From an uncultured Eubacterium sp. (GTDB lineage Bacteria > Bacillota_A > Clostridia > Lachnospirales > Lachnospiraceae), in contig CAOXUF010000174.1 in the NCBI GenBank assembly GCA_948560485.1, positions 1 to 5,425 on the forward strand: a stretch of 5,425 nt of DNA, written 5' to 3'. The notes under the pieces were generated by a model. The model did no database searches, had not been told where the DNA came from, and saw only the letters and a program-made list of their open reading frames with translations. Within the stretch, counting starts at the first letter, position 1, and every line of letters begins with the position of its first letter. Below are positions 1-5,425 of the stretch, one piece after another. A program made the translations under genes and the position numbers.

Positions 1-104
1 GGAGCTATAAACGGCAACGGAAATTCTAAAAGCATTAACACTGCTGCTAATGCTGAAAATATAGCCATCAGTACCAGATTCTTTGTTGCAAATATTTTCT
101 TCAT
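1..104 (-). CDS. ribU: Riboflavin ECF transporter S component, RibU-like (N-terminal fragment)
   Basis: Only the first 34 codons are in the window; the gene runs off the left edge. The visible protein begins MKKIFATKN and continues as a hydrophobic segment (about residues 10-24). It then has LMLLEFPLPFIA at residues 23-34, which resembles the first helix and the following EFPLPF loop of RibU proteins. RibU is the membrane substrate-binding subunit that captures riboflavin and works with the shared EcfT and EcfA1/A2 energising module. The start is well supported: ATG at 102-104 has an AAGGAG site at 113-118 with about 8 nt spacing, lying in the last codons of the upstream phosphatase gene. The ATG overlaps that gene's stop as TAATG, which suggests translational coupling. 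The position as last visible gene of an FMN-riboswitch operon supports a flavin substrate. The family call rests on a short stretch, so another ECF S component remains possible. Confidence 0.8.
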   Translation of the reverse strand, partial: MKKIFATKNLVLMAIFSALAAVLMLLEFPLPFIA

Positions 105-790
105 TATTTGTTCTCCTTTGTTTCGCACATATATTCTCTTAGCATTTTAATTTTATCAGGTAAGTCATTAATTGAATGAATTACTTCATCTGCCCCCTGT
201 AATTCTCCATCTTCCCCAAATCCGTATAGACAACCTATAAATTTTGCACCACATGCTCTTGCACAATCAAAATCACTATCCCTGTCACCAATAACAATGA
301 ACTCTCCAGGATTTTCTTTTCTCACTGTTTTTATAATTTCTGTTTTGGGTGCAAAGTCAAAAGTCTCACAATCATAAAATTTAGAAAACCATTGTGCCAT
401 GGAAAACTGTTTCCAATTCACCTCTTTATAGGCTGTTTTACAATTACTCAAAACCACCATATTATAACCCATTTTTTTAAGTTCGTCCAATACAAAATCA
501 GTTCCTTTGTACCATGATGCTTTATTGTTTATAATCTGTTCCACCATGGACGCCCCTATAATATTTTCGGCTTTCTCTTTAATATCTGCTGGAAGTCCCG
601 GTTGAAACGAATTCCACATCTCTTTACTGTTCATTCCAAGCCATCCCGAAATCCTCTCTGTTGAAACAGACTGTTCTGCCACGTGTCCTTCAGATACAAG
701 CCATTGATAACACTGGCGAAAAGCTCTTTCATAAATCCTGAGTGTATTATGAAGTGTTCCGTCATAATCAAACACTAATGTAATGTCCAT
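104..790 (-). CDS. HAD-family phosphatase, candidate riboflavin-pathway phosphatase
   Basis: This is a 228-residue haloacid dehalogenase superfamily hydrolase, a cytosolic Mg-dependent phosphatase by family. Motif I is FDYDGTL, with the nucleophile Asp8 and the acid/base Asp10. Motif II is Ser115 in VLSNCK, motif III is Lys149 in APKTE, and motif IV is GDRDSD with Asp169 and Asp173. Between motifs I and II lie about 100 mostly helical residues, consistent with a C1 cap of subfamily IA (phosphoglycolate phosphatase-like). All catalytic residues are present. The ATG lies one base after the ribH stop, and a GGAG at 801-804 inside ribH serves as ribosome binding site. The riboflavin pathway needs an enzyme to dephosphorylate 5-amino-6-ribitylamino-uracil 5'-phosphate before RibH, and HAD proteins do this in E. 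coli and B. subtilis. Location in the rib operon makes that role plausible but inferred. Alternatives are an FMN phosphatase or a general sugar-phosphate phosphatase. Confidence 0.88.
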   Translation of the reverse strand: MDITLVFDYDGTLHNTLRIYERAFRQCYQWLVSEGHVAEQSVSTERISGWLGMNSKEMWNSFQPGLPADIKEKAENIIGASMVEQIINNKASWYKGTDFVLDELKKMGYNMVVLSNCKTAYKEVNWKQFSMAQWFSKFYDCETFDFAPKTEIIKTVRKENPGEFIVIGDRDSDFDCARACGAKFIGCLYGFGEDGELQGADEVIHSINDLPDKIKMLREYMCETKENK

Positions 791-791
791 T

Positions 792-1265
792 TTACATCTG
801 CTCCATCAAATTTACCATTTCTATCGCCGACAAAGCACAGTCATAACCTTTATTTCCTGCTTTACTTCCTGCCCGTGCAATTGCCTGTTCAATATTTTCA
901 GTAGTTATCACACCAAACAATACCGGAACTCCTGTGTTAAGCCCAACCTGAGCAACACCTTTTGATACTTCATTGCATACATAGTCATAATGCGTTGTAT
1001 CACCACGGATCACGGCTCCTACACAGATGACTGCATCATATTTTCCGGACTGCGCCATTTTTGATGCAACAACAGGAATTTCGAATGCACCCGGAACCCA
1101 TGCTGCTGTAATATTATTCTCTTCTACACCATGACGAACCAGTCCGTCTACTGCGCCACCCAGAAGTTTATTTACAATAATCTCATTAAATCTGGCTGCT
1201 ACAATCCCCACTTTCATTCCTTCTTTTGCTACAACTTTTCCTTCTAATAACTGAATATTCTTCAT
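792..1265 (-). CDS. ribH: 6,7-dimethyl-8-ribityllumazine synthase
   Basis: The 157-residue protein is the usual length for lumazine synthase. This enzyme condenses 5-amino-6-ribitylamino-uracil with 3,4-dihydroxy-2-butanone 4-phosphate to give the direct precursor of riboflavin. Family motifs are all visible: AARFN at 23-27 (Phe26 stacks on the pyrimidine), PGAFEIP at 58-64, [12 protein letters not shown] at 83-94 with the catalytic His92, and [16 protein letters not shown] at 118-133 with Arg131 as the expected phosphate ligand. In relatives the protein forms pentamers or 60-subunit capsids that can enclose riboflavin synthase, whose gene lies two positions upstream here. The start is secure: a perfect AGGAGG at 1273-1278 sits 7 nt before the ATG. 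It lies 20 bp downstream of ribBA and is followed after one base by the HAD gene. Confidence 0.98.
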   Translation of the reverse strand: MKNIQLLEGKVVAKEGMKVGIVAARFNEIIVNKLLGGAVDGLVRHGVEENNITAAWVPGAFEIPVVASKMAQSGKYDAVICVGAVIRGDTTHYDYVCNEVSKGVAQVGLNTGVPVLFGVITTENIEQAIARAGSKAGNKGYDCALSAIEMVNLMEQM

Positions 1266-1285
1266 TTCTTTTCCTCCTGATTCAT

Positions 1286-2497
1286 TTATAAATTTATTTT
1301 GTTAAATATATGTCCCATTTTCTGCTGCTTGGTCTTCATATATCTAAAATCATACTGCTGAGGTGCAATCTCAATAGGCACTCTCTCTTTAATTGTCAAT
1401 CCAAATCCTTCAAGTCCATATATTTTGTCCGGATTGTTTGTCAATAAGCGCAGTGACTTCACTCCCAGGTCCGATAAAATTTGTGCACCTACCCAATATT
1501 CTCTCAAATCTGCATCAAATCCAAGTTCAATATTTGCTTCTACAGTATCCAGTCCTTTTTCCTGTAATTCGTATGCCTTTAATTTATTTATCAGTCCAAT
1601 GCCTCTGCCTTCCTGACGCATGTATAAAAGGACACCTCTGCCTTCTTCTTCAATCTGCTGCATAGCACTCTGCAGCTGTTCCCCACAGTCACACCGTCTA
1701 GAACCAAATGTATCACCGGTAAGACATTCTGAATGCACACGGCAAAGCACATCTTCTCCATCACCAATATCTCCTTTTACGAGTGCCACATGATGTTCTC
1801 CCGTAATATCATTCACATATCCATATACTTGAAAATCACCATATAAAGTAGGCATCTTCGCACTTGCTTCCTGAACAACATGTTTCTCATGTATACGACA
1901 GTAATCCTGAAGTTCTTTGATTGTAATAAACTTTAAATGATACTTTTCTGCCAGTTCCCACAATTTCGGTGTCCGCATCATTGTTCCGTCATCTTCCATA
2001 ATTTCACAACAAATTCCACATTCTTTGAGTCCTGCTAATCTCATCAGATCTACTGTTGCCTCAGTGTGTCCGTTTCTTACAAGAACTCCACCCTTTCTTG
2101 CTACCAATGGGAATACATGTCCCGGTCTTCTTAAATCCTCAGGTTTTGTATTATCATCTACACACTTCATCATTGTATAAGAACGCTCTGCCGCTGAAAT
2201 TCCGGTTGTTGTATCCACATGATCTATGGAAACCGTAAATGCCGTACCATGATTATCAGTGTTTTCTGATACCATCTGTGGCAGTCCAAGTTTTGCTGCC
2301 ATCCCGGCGCTCAAAGGAGTACAGATAAGACCTTTGGCATGACATGCCATAAAGTTGATATTCTCCTGCGTCGCAAATTCAGCCGCACAAATCATATCAC
2401 CTTCATTTTCTCTATCTTCGTCATCTGTTACAAGAATAATTTTTCCTTTTCTTAAATCGTCCAATGCCTCTTCAATTGTATTATATTGATAATTCAT
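1286..2497 (-). CDS. ribBA: Bifunctional DHBP synthase / GTP cyclohydrolase II
   Basis: This 403-residue fusion supplies both branches of riboflavin synthesis. The N-terminal half (about 1-200) is 3,4-dihydroxy-2-butanone 4-phosphate synthase, acting on ribulose 5-phosphate. It shows the acidic loop [10 protein letters not shown] at 25-34, RPGHVFPL at 124-131, RNGHTEA at 141-147, and the expected catalytic Glu165 in GICCE. The C-terminal half (about 205-400) is GTP cyclohydrolase II. It has the zinc ligands Cys258, Cys269 and Cys271 in [16 protein letters not shown], then [10 protein letters not shown] at 293-302, the likely catalytic Tyr309 and Arg332, and RLLTNNPDK at 350-358. Both domains look intact, and the length matches Bacillus-type RibBA of about 400 residues. 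The start has AGGAGG at 2503-2508, 5 nt upstream; this site abuts the ribE stop codon, so re-initiation by ribosomes leaving ribE is likely. Confidence 0.98.
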   Translation of the reverse strand: MNYQYNTIEEALDDLRKGKIILVTDDEDRENEGDMICAAEFATQENINFMACHAKGLICTPLSAGMAAKLGLPQMVSENTDNHGTAFTVSIDHVDTTTGISAAERSYTMMKCVDDNTKPEDLRRPGHVFPLVARKGGVLVRNGHTEATVDLMRLAGLKECGICCEIMEDDGTMMRTPKLWELAEKYHLKFITIKELQDYCRIHEKHVVQEASAKMPTLYGDFQVYGYVNDITGEHHVALVKGDIGDGEDVLCRVHSECLTGDTFGSRRCDCGEQLQSAMQQIEEEGRGVLLYMRQEGRGIGLINKLKAYELQEKGLDTVEANIELGFDADLREYWVGAQILSDLGVKSLRLLTNNPDKIYGLEGFGLTIKERVPIEIAPQQYDFRYMKTKQQKMGHIFNKINL

Positions 2498-2508
2498 ATG
2501 AACCTCCT

Positions 2509-3162
2509 CTATATACCATAATTTTCTAAAAACTCCATCGTAATTCCCTGTTCCTGATTACTTTGCAGTTCTGTTTTTAATCCCAATAATTTTTGAACAT
2601 ATTTTCCAACGACATCATTTTCTAAATTAACCACATCCCCTGTTTTCTTTTTCAACAACGTCGTTTCTTCTCCGGTATGTGGAATGACCGATACCTGAAA
2701 TTCTCCATCACTTACCGTTGCCACTGTCAGACTTATTCCATCAATACAGATAGAACCCTTTTCTATAATGAGCTTTAATATTTTCTCAGAAGCCTTAATT
2801 GTAACCCATACAGCATTTTCTTCTTTTTTATATGCAGTTATTGTTCCCATTCCATCAATATGTCCTGAAACAATATGTCCTCCAAATCTTCCATCTGCAG
2901 GCATAGCACGTTCCAAATTTACCTTATCTCCATTCTTTACAATAGAAAGGCTGCTTCTTCGTACAGTTTCTGCCATAATATCTGCTGTAAATCCGTCCGG
3001 CTGCAAAGAAGTCACTGTAAGGCATACTCCATTGACCGCAATGCTGTCTCCAATCCTTGTTCCCTCTAGTACTTTCGTCGCTTTAATTGCAACTTGCCCT
3101 GAATTTCCATATAGACTGATATGTTTTATTTTCCCTACTTCCTCAATAATTCCTGTGAACAT
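2509..3162 (-). CDS. ribE: Riboflavin synthase alpha chain
   Basis: The 217-residue protein catalyses dismutation of two 6,7-dimethyl-8-ribityllumazine molecules to riboflavin plus 5-amino-6-ribitylamino-uracil. It consists of two homologous lumazine-binding barrels, about 1-97 and 98-193, followed by a C-terminal trimerisation helix. Barrel 1 starts with the near-invariant [10 protein letters not shown], which also fixes the start codon, and contains VNGVCLTV with Cys47. The junction reads [11 protein letters not shown] with His101. Barrel 2 mirrors barrel 1 with DGISLTV (Ser144), [10 protein letters not shown] and [10 protein letters not shown]. These residues correspond to the substrate-site Phe2, Cys47/48, His102 and Ser146 of characterised enzymes. 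It begins 4 bases after the ribD stop, with GAGG at 3170-3173 as binding site inside the end of ribD. The symbol ribE follows current usage; in the older Bacillus scheme it is ribB. Confidence 0.98.
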   Translation of the reverse strand: MFTGIIEEVGKIKHISLYGNSGQVAIKATKVLEGTRIGDSIAVNGVCLTVTSLQPDGFTADIMAETVRRSSLSIVKNGDKVNLERAMPADGRFGGHIVSGHIDGMGTITAYKKEENAVWVTIKASEKILKLIIEKGSICIDGISLTVATVSDGEFQVSVIPHTGEETTLLKKKTGDVVNLENDVVGKYVQKLLGLKTELQSNQEQGITMEFLENYGI

Positions 3163-3166
3163 CTTT

Positions 3167-4267
3167 TTACCTCATCTCATATTCCAATAGCAAATCCTCA
3201 CCGACTTGTTTTACACCTTTCAAATTCATTCTGACTGCTTCTGTCGGTTCATTGACTCCTGCTCCTTCCACCGGAGTTTTACTCTCTTCTCCGCCAAACA
3301 GTTTCGGCGCTACAAAAACCATAAGTTTTTGAACAATCCCTGCCTGTAACGCATTATCATTGAGAGTTCCTCCCCCTTCTAAAAGGATACTGTCAATCCC
3401 CTGTTCTCCTAAATACTCCATCAATTTAACTAAATCAACTTTCCCATTTTTACCCGGACATTGAATCAACTGTATTCCCAATTCAAGAAGTTGATTTACT
3501 TTATCTTCCTCTCCCACACTGTAAGCAATAATTGTTTTATATACTTTCGCTGTTTTGCATATCTGGGAATCAAGAGGCATTCTTAATTTGCTGTCACATA
3601 TTATACGAACAGGACTTTTTTTCCCTTCAATACGAGTATTCAACAACGGGTTATCTGCAAGTACCGTTCCTATACCTGCCATAATTCCCATATACTTATG
3701 CCTCATCAGTTGAACTTCATTTCTTGCCTCTTCTCCTGTAATCCACTTTGAAGCTCCTGTTTTCGTCGCTATTTTTCCATCAGCCGTCATTGCATATTTC
3801 ATAACAACATACGGTGTTTTATTTGTAATGTAATGAAAGAAAATAGGATTCAATTCATCACACTCTTCTCTCATAAAGTCCTCCTGTACCTGAAGACCTG
3901 CTCTGCGCAGAATTTCAGCACCCTTCCCTGCCACTTTTGGATTAGGATCTCTTGAGCCAATCACCACTCTTGCAATTTTTTGTTCTAAAATAGCTTCTGT
4001 GCATGGAGGCGTCTTCCCGTAGTGACAACATGGTTCTAAAGTTACATAAATGGTTGCACCTTCCGCAGATTCTGTAAGGGATGCTATTGCGTTGCGTTCT
4101 GCATGTAACTGCCCACACTTTTCGTGATACCCTTCCCCAATAATCTTTCCGTTTTTGACAATTACTGCTCCAACCATAGGATTAGGATTCGTCCAGCCCT
4201 CACCTTTTTTTGCCAATTTAATTGCTCTCATCATAAAATCTCTATCTGTCATGGTTTTTATCTGCAT
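3167..4267 (-). CDS. ribD: Bifunctional pyrimidine deaminase / reductase
   Basis: First gene of the operon, 366 residues, catalysing steps two and three after GTP ring opening. It deaminates the diaminopyrimidinone phosphate and then reduces its ribosyl side chain with NADPH. The N-terminal cytidine-deaminase-like domain (about 6-150) has NPNPMVGAVIV at 27-37. Its zinc-site motif is His55-Ala-Glu57, followed by PCCHYGKTPPC (79-89) with Cys80 and Cys89 as ligands. The C-terminal dihydrofolate-reductase-like domain (about 150-363) shows YVVMKYAMTADGKIA at 153-167, SKWITG at 173-178, GIGTVLADNP at 198-207 and ILLEGGGTLN at 294-303. Both activities look intact. The start is uncertain: Met1 has an AGGAG directly abutting it, whereas Met6 (ATG at 4250-4252) matches where RibD proteins usually begin. 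Expression is expected to fall when FMN is high, through the upstream riboswitch. Confidence 0.97.
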   Translation of the reverse strand: MQIKTMTDRDFMMRAIKLAKKGEGWTNPNPMVGAVIVKNGKIIGEGYHEKCGQLHAERNAIASLTESAEGATIYVTLEPCCHYGKTPPCTEAILEQKIARVVIGSRDPNPKVAGKGAEILRRAGLQVQEDFMREECDELNPIFFHYITNKTPYVVMKYAMTADGKIATKTGASKWITGEEARNEVQLMRHKYMGIMAGIGTVLADNPLLNTRIEGKKSPVRIICDSKLRMPLDSQICKTAKVYKTIIAYSVGEEDKVNQLLELGIQLIQCPGKNGKVDLVKLMEYLGEQGIDSILLEGGGTLNDNALQAGIVQKLMVFVAPKLFGGEESKTPVEGAGVNEPTEAVRMNLKGVKQVGEDLLLEYEMR

Positions 4268-4272
4268 CTCCT
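4268..4272 (-). promoter_or_regulatory. ribD Shine-Dalgarno, ambiguous start
   Basis: The only good purine-rich site before ribD is AGGAG at 4268-4272. It touches the first in-frame ATG (4265-4267) with zero spacing, which is too short for normal initiation. The next in-frame ATG (4250-4252) is 15 nt away, longer than usual. Protein alignment logic favours the second ATG, giving a protein starting MTDRDFMMRA and 361 residues long. An in-frame TAG at 4271-4273 rules out starts further upstream. Confidence 0.55.
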
Positions 4273-4321
4273 AATCATTTTTCTAAATTTCAAACTAAAA
4301 GATTTTTACTAATTTATGCAT

Positions 4322-4350
4322 AAGAAAAACCCCGGATACATTCCGGGGCC
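4322..4350 (-). terminator. Intrinsic terminator of the FMN riboswitch
   Basis: Read on the minus strand, CCCCGGA (4342-4348) and TCCGGGG (4330-4336) form a perfect 7-bp GC-rich stem with a 5-nt loop, ATGTA. It is followed immediately by UUUUU (4325-4329) and then CUU. This is a textbook Rho-independent terminator pointing toward ribD, about 55-60 nt before the ribD start. It is therefore placed to stop transcription in the leader when the aptamer binds FMN. No U-tract follows the stem on the plus strand, so it acts in one direction. It may also catch transcripts reading through from lysC. Confidence 0.93.
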
Positions 4351-4367
4351 TATAGCACATCAAAATT

Positions 4368-4430
4368 GTAATGATTACTCAACACAAATATCATTAAAAT
4401 CTGATATTCATTTATCAATCCAATCATTAC
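4368..4430 (-). promoter_or_regulatory. Nested stem-loop between aptamer and terminator
   Basis: The 80-nt linker between aptamer and terminator folds on paper into two stacked helices. The outer helix is a perfect 9 bp, GUAAUGAUU (4422-4430) with AAUCAUUAC (4368-4376). The inner helix is a perfect 7 bp, AAUAUCA (4402-4408) with UGAUAUU (4387-4393), closing an 8-nt loop. All pairs are AU-rich. This would be part of the riboswitch expression platform, either as a spacer that compacts the leader or as a folding or pausing element. Its role is inferred only from complementarity. Confidence 0.55.
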
Positions 4431-4434
4431 CTTA

Positions 4435-4552
4435 CCTTCTCTCATCCAGACTATACTGTCGGTTATGGAATCACACCATATCATGCCTTGCGGCTCGCTG
4501 ACTTATGCACCTGCAAACACAGCCGGTAGGGAATCGCACCCTGCCCCGAAGA
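4435..4552 (-). promoter_or_regulatory. FMN riboswitch aptamer (RFN element)
   Basis: The minus strand carries the conserved RFN blocks in order. These are UUCGGGGCAGGGUG followed by AUUCCCUACCGGC, then GCGAGCC, then GGUGUGAUUCCAU, then CCGACAGUAUAGUCUGGAUG, and finally GAGAAGG. The closing helix P1 pairs UCUUC (4548-4552) with GAAGG (4435-4439). The central hairpin in the GGUGUGAUUCC block is AUGGUGUGAUUCCAU. FMN binding in the six-helix junction is known to favour the downstream terminator in Gram-positive bacteria, so the operon should be repressed when FMN is plentiful. The third arm (roughly 4490-4526) is the variable one. A promoter ends about 20 nt upstream and an intrinsic terminator lies about 85 nt downstream, so this looks like a transcription-attenuating switch. 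Confidence 0.98.
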
Positions 4553-4576
4553 ATTTATATTAAATTATTCTTTTAC

Positions 4577-4605
4577 ATACTAATACTATATTATCGTTCT
4601 GTCAA
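4577..4605 (-). promoter_or_regulatory. Sigma-A-type promoter of the rib operon
   Basis: On the minus strand, TTGACA (4600-4605) is a perfect -35 box. After a 17-nt spacer comes TAGTAT (4577-4582), which matches the -10 consensus at four of six bases. Transcription would start near 4569-4571, about 17-20 nt before the aptamer, which is the expected geometry for a riboswitch leader of roughly 300 nt. The -35 box begins only 13 nt after the lysC stop codon. The -10 box is imperfect, and the exact start site is a prediction. Confidence 0.8.
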
Positions 4606-4618
4606 GAAGTTCAAAAAC

Positions 4619-5425
4619 TTATTTTTTCACTTCAATAAATGCATCATAAATTGCACGCATTGCAACCTCAAAGTCCTCATCCGCAACACCGATAATAATG
4701 TTAAGTTCCGAAGAACCCTGGTCAATCATTTTAATGTTTACACGTGCTTCTGCCAATGCTGTAAACAGAATCGCTGCTGTTCCTCTGGCACTCTTCATAC
4801 CACGGCCAACCACTGCAATTAATGCCAGATCACTTTCGATAAATAACTGATCCGGATGAACTCTGGAACGGATTTCATCCAGTATTGTTGTTTCTTTGCC
4901 AGCCAATGCATCCGTCTGAATCACGACACTCATCGTGTCAACACCGGAAGGCATATGCTCAAAACTTACATTACTCTTCTCTAAAGCACGAAGTACATTT
5001 CTACCAAATCCCACTTCGCTGTTCATTTTATCTTTTTCTATATTAATAACGGACATGCCTTTCTTTCCTGCGATACCTGTAATAATATGCTCGCAAGGTT
5101 CTGCTGTCTCTGAAACAATCATTGTTCCCCTGTCTTTTGGACAATTTGTATTTTTGATATTTACCGGAATACCTGCTGCTCTTACCGGAAAGATTGCATC
5201 CTCATGAAGAACTGTAGCTCCCATGTAAGCAAGTTCGCGGAGTTCTGCATAGGTAATTGTATTAATTGCCTCCGGGTTATTTATAATTCTAGGATCACAA
5301 ATTAAAAATCCACTAACATCTGTCCAGTTTTCATAAATCTTTGCATCTGCTGCTCTTGCCACAATAGAACCTGTAACATCTGAACCGCCTCTGGAAAATG
5401 TCTTAATTGTCCCATTCGGCATAGA
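4619..5425 (-). CDS. lysC: Aspartate kinase, C-terminal part (5' end outside window)
   Basis: 268 residues plus stop are visible; the gene continues beyond the right edge. The first in-window methionine is internal, since the codon before it reads Ser and the stretch matches the kinase interior. Aspartate kinase phosphorylates aspartate, the first step toward lysine, threonine, methionine and diaminopimelate. The visible kinase part includes FSRGGSDVTGSIVARAADA, WTDVSGFLICDPR and YAELRELAYMGATVLHEDAI. The C-terminal region has two ACT modules, one starting near ITGIAGKKGMSVI and one near LALIAVVGRGM. It ends with MIDQGSSELNIIIGV, the segment that binds amino-acid effectors in relatives. It looks like a monofunctional, feedback-regulated enzyme; which amino acid inhibits it cannot be read from this fragment. 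No functional link to riboflavin is evident beyond adjacency. The symbol is by family, and the isozyme is not determined. Confidence 0.95.
   Translation of the reverse strand, partial: SMPNGTIKTFSRGGSDVTGSIVARAADAKIYENWTDVSGFLICDPRIINNPEAINTITYAELRELAYMGATVLHEDAIFPVRAAGIPVNIKNTNCPKDRGTMIVSETAEPCEHIITGIAGKKGMSVINIEKDKMNSEVGFGRNVLRALEKSNVSFEHMPSGVDTMSVVIQTDALAGKETTILDEIRSRVHPDQLFIESDLALIAVVGRGMKSARGTAAILFTALAEARVNIKMIDQGSSELNIIIGVADEDFEVAMRAIYDAFIEVKK

Noticed and set aside
104..790. HAD protein as phosphoglycolate phosphatase or beta-phosphoglucomutase
   Set aside because: The fold family fits, but operon position gives a more specific hypothesis. No substrate-specific cap signature could be recognised, so no gene symbol was assigned.
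2768..3190. Plus-strand open frame of 140 codons opposite ribE
   Set aside because: It lies entirely over ribE and the ribD end, which have intact conserved active sites. The frame has no recognisable motif and is a shadow of the real gene.
4316..4501. Plus-strand 61-codon frame in the leader
   Set aside because: It consists of the reverse complement of the FMN aptamer, linker and terminator; the RNA elements explain the sequence fully.
4583..4588. First TAGTAT copy as the -10 box
   Set aside because: The hexamer occurs twice in tandem. This copy would give an 11-nt spacer to the -35 box, whereas the next copy gives the ideal 17 nt.
4607..4621. Small inverted repeat AAGTT/AACTT after lysC as its terminator
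   Set aside because: The stem is only 5 bp, AT-rich, and no U-tract follows on the minus strand; it is too weak to call.
4505..4822. Plus-strand open frame across the riboswitch 5' part, the promoter and the lysC end
   Set aside because: It crosses a structured regulatory RNA and the coding strand of aspartate kinase, is rich in Cys, Asn and Phe, and has no family resemblance.
5420..5422. ATG as the start of a short aspartate kinase
   Set aside because: The reading frame is open to the window edge, and the sequence starts within the kinase domain, so this methionine is internal to a truncated view of the gene.

Overview
This window looks like a chromosomal segment of a low-GC Gram-positive bacterium, most likely a clostridial lineage such as Lachnospiraceae. 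That placement is inferred from AT-rich codon use, strong AGGAGG-type ribosome binding sites, an FMN riboswitch with an intrinsic terminator, the fused RibBA and RibD enzymes, and a RibU-type transporter. All real genes lie on the minus strand, so the biological reading order runs from high to low coordinates. I see no mobile elements, CRISPR arrays, tRNA or rRNA.

From the right edge: the 3' two thirds of an aspartate kinase gene (lysC-like, 4619-5425, cut by the window end) encodes the end of the kinase domain and a double ACT regulatory region. A 351-bp non-coding stretch follows (4268-4618). It holds a sigma-A-type promoter (TTGACA, 17 nt, TAGTAT), a canonical FMN (RFN) riboswitch aptamer (about 4435-4552), a nested AU-rich stem-loop (4368-4430) and a strong intrinsic terminator (4322-4350). 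An 8-bp complementarity between the 5' edge of the aptamer and the 5' arm of the terminator offers a concrete antiterminator model.

The riboswitch leads into a compact operon: ribD (3167-4267), ribE (2509-3162), ribBA (1286-2497), ribH (792-1265), a HAD-family phosphatase (104-790), and the first 34 codons of a riboflavin ECF-transporter S component (ribU-like, 1-104, cut by the window start). Together they cover riboflavin synthesis from GTP and ribulose 5-phosphate. RibBA opens the GTP ring and makes the four-carbon unit, RibD deaminates and reduces, a phosphatase is needed to remove the phosphate, RibH makes lumazine and RibE makes riboflavin.

The two less routine points are at the distal end of the operon. 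The HAD hydrolase sits exactly where the pathway needs its usually unlinked dephosphorylation step. A riboflavin importer gene starts inside the HAD stop codon (TAATG). Synthesis, the orphan phosphatase step and uptake therefore appear to share one FMN-sensing switch. The genes themselves are familiar families with intact active sites; I see no evidence of a wholly new system.
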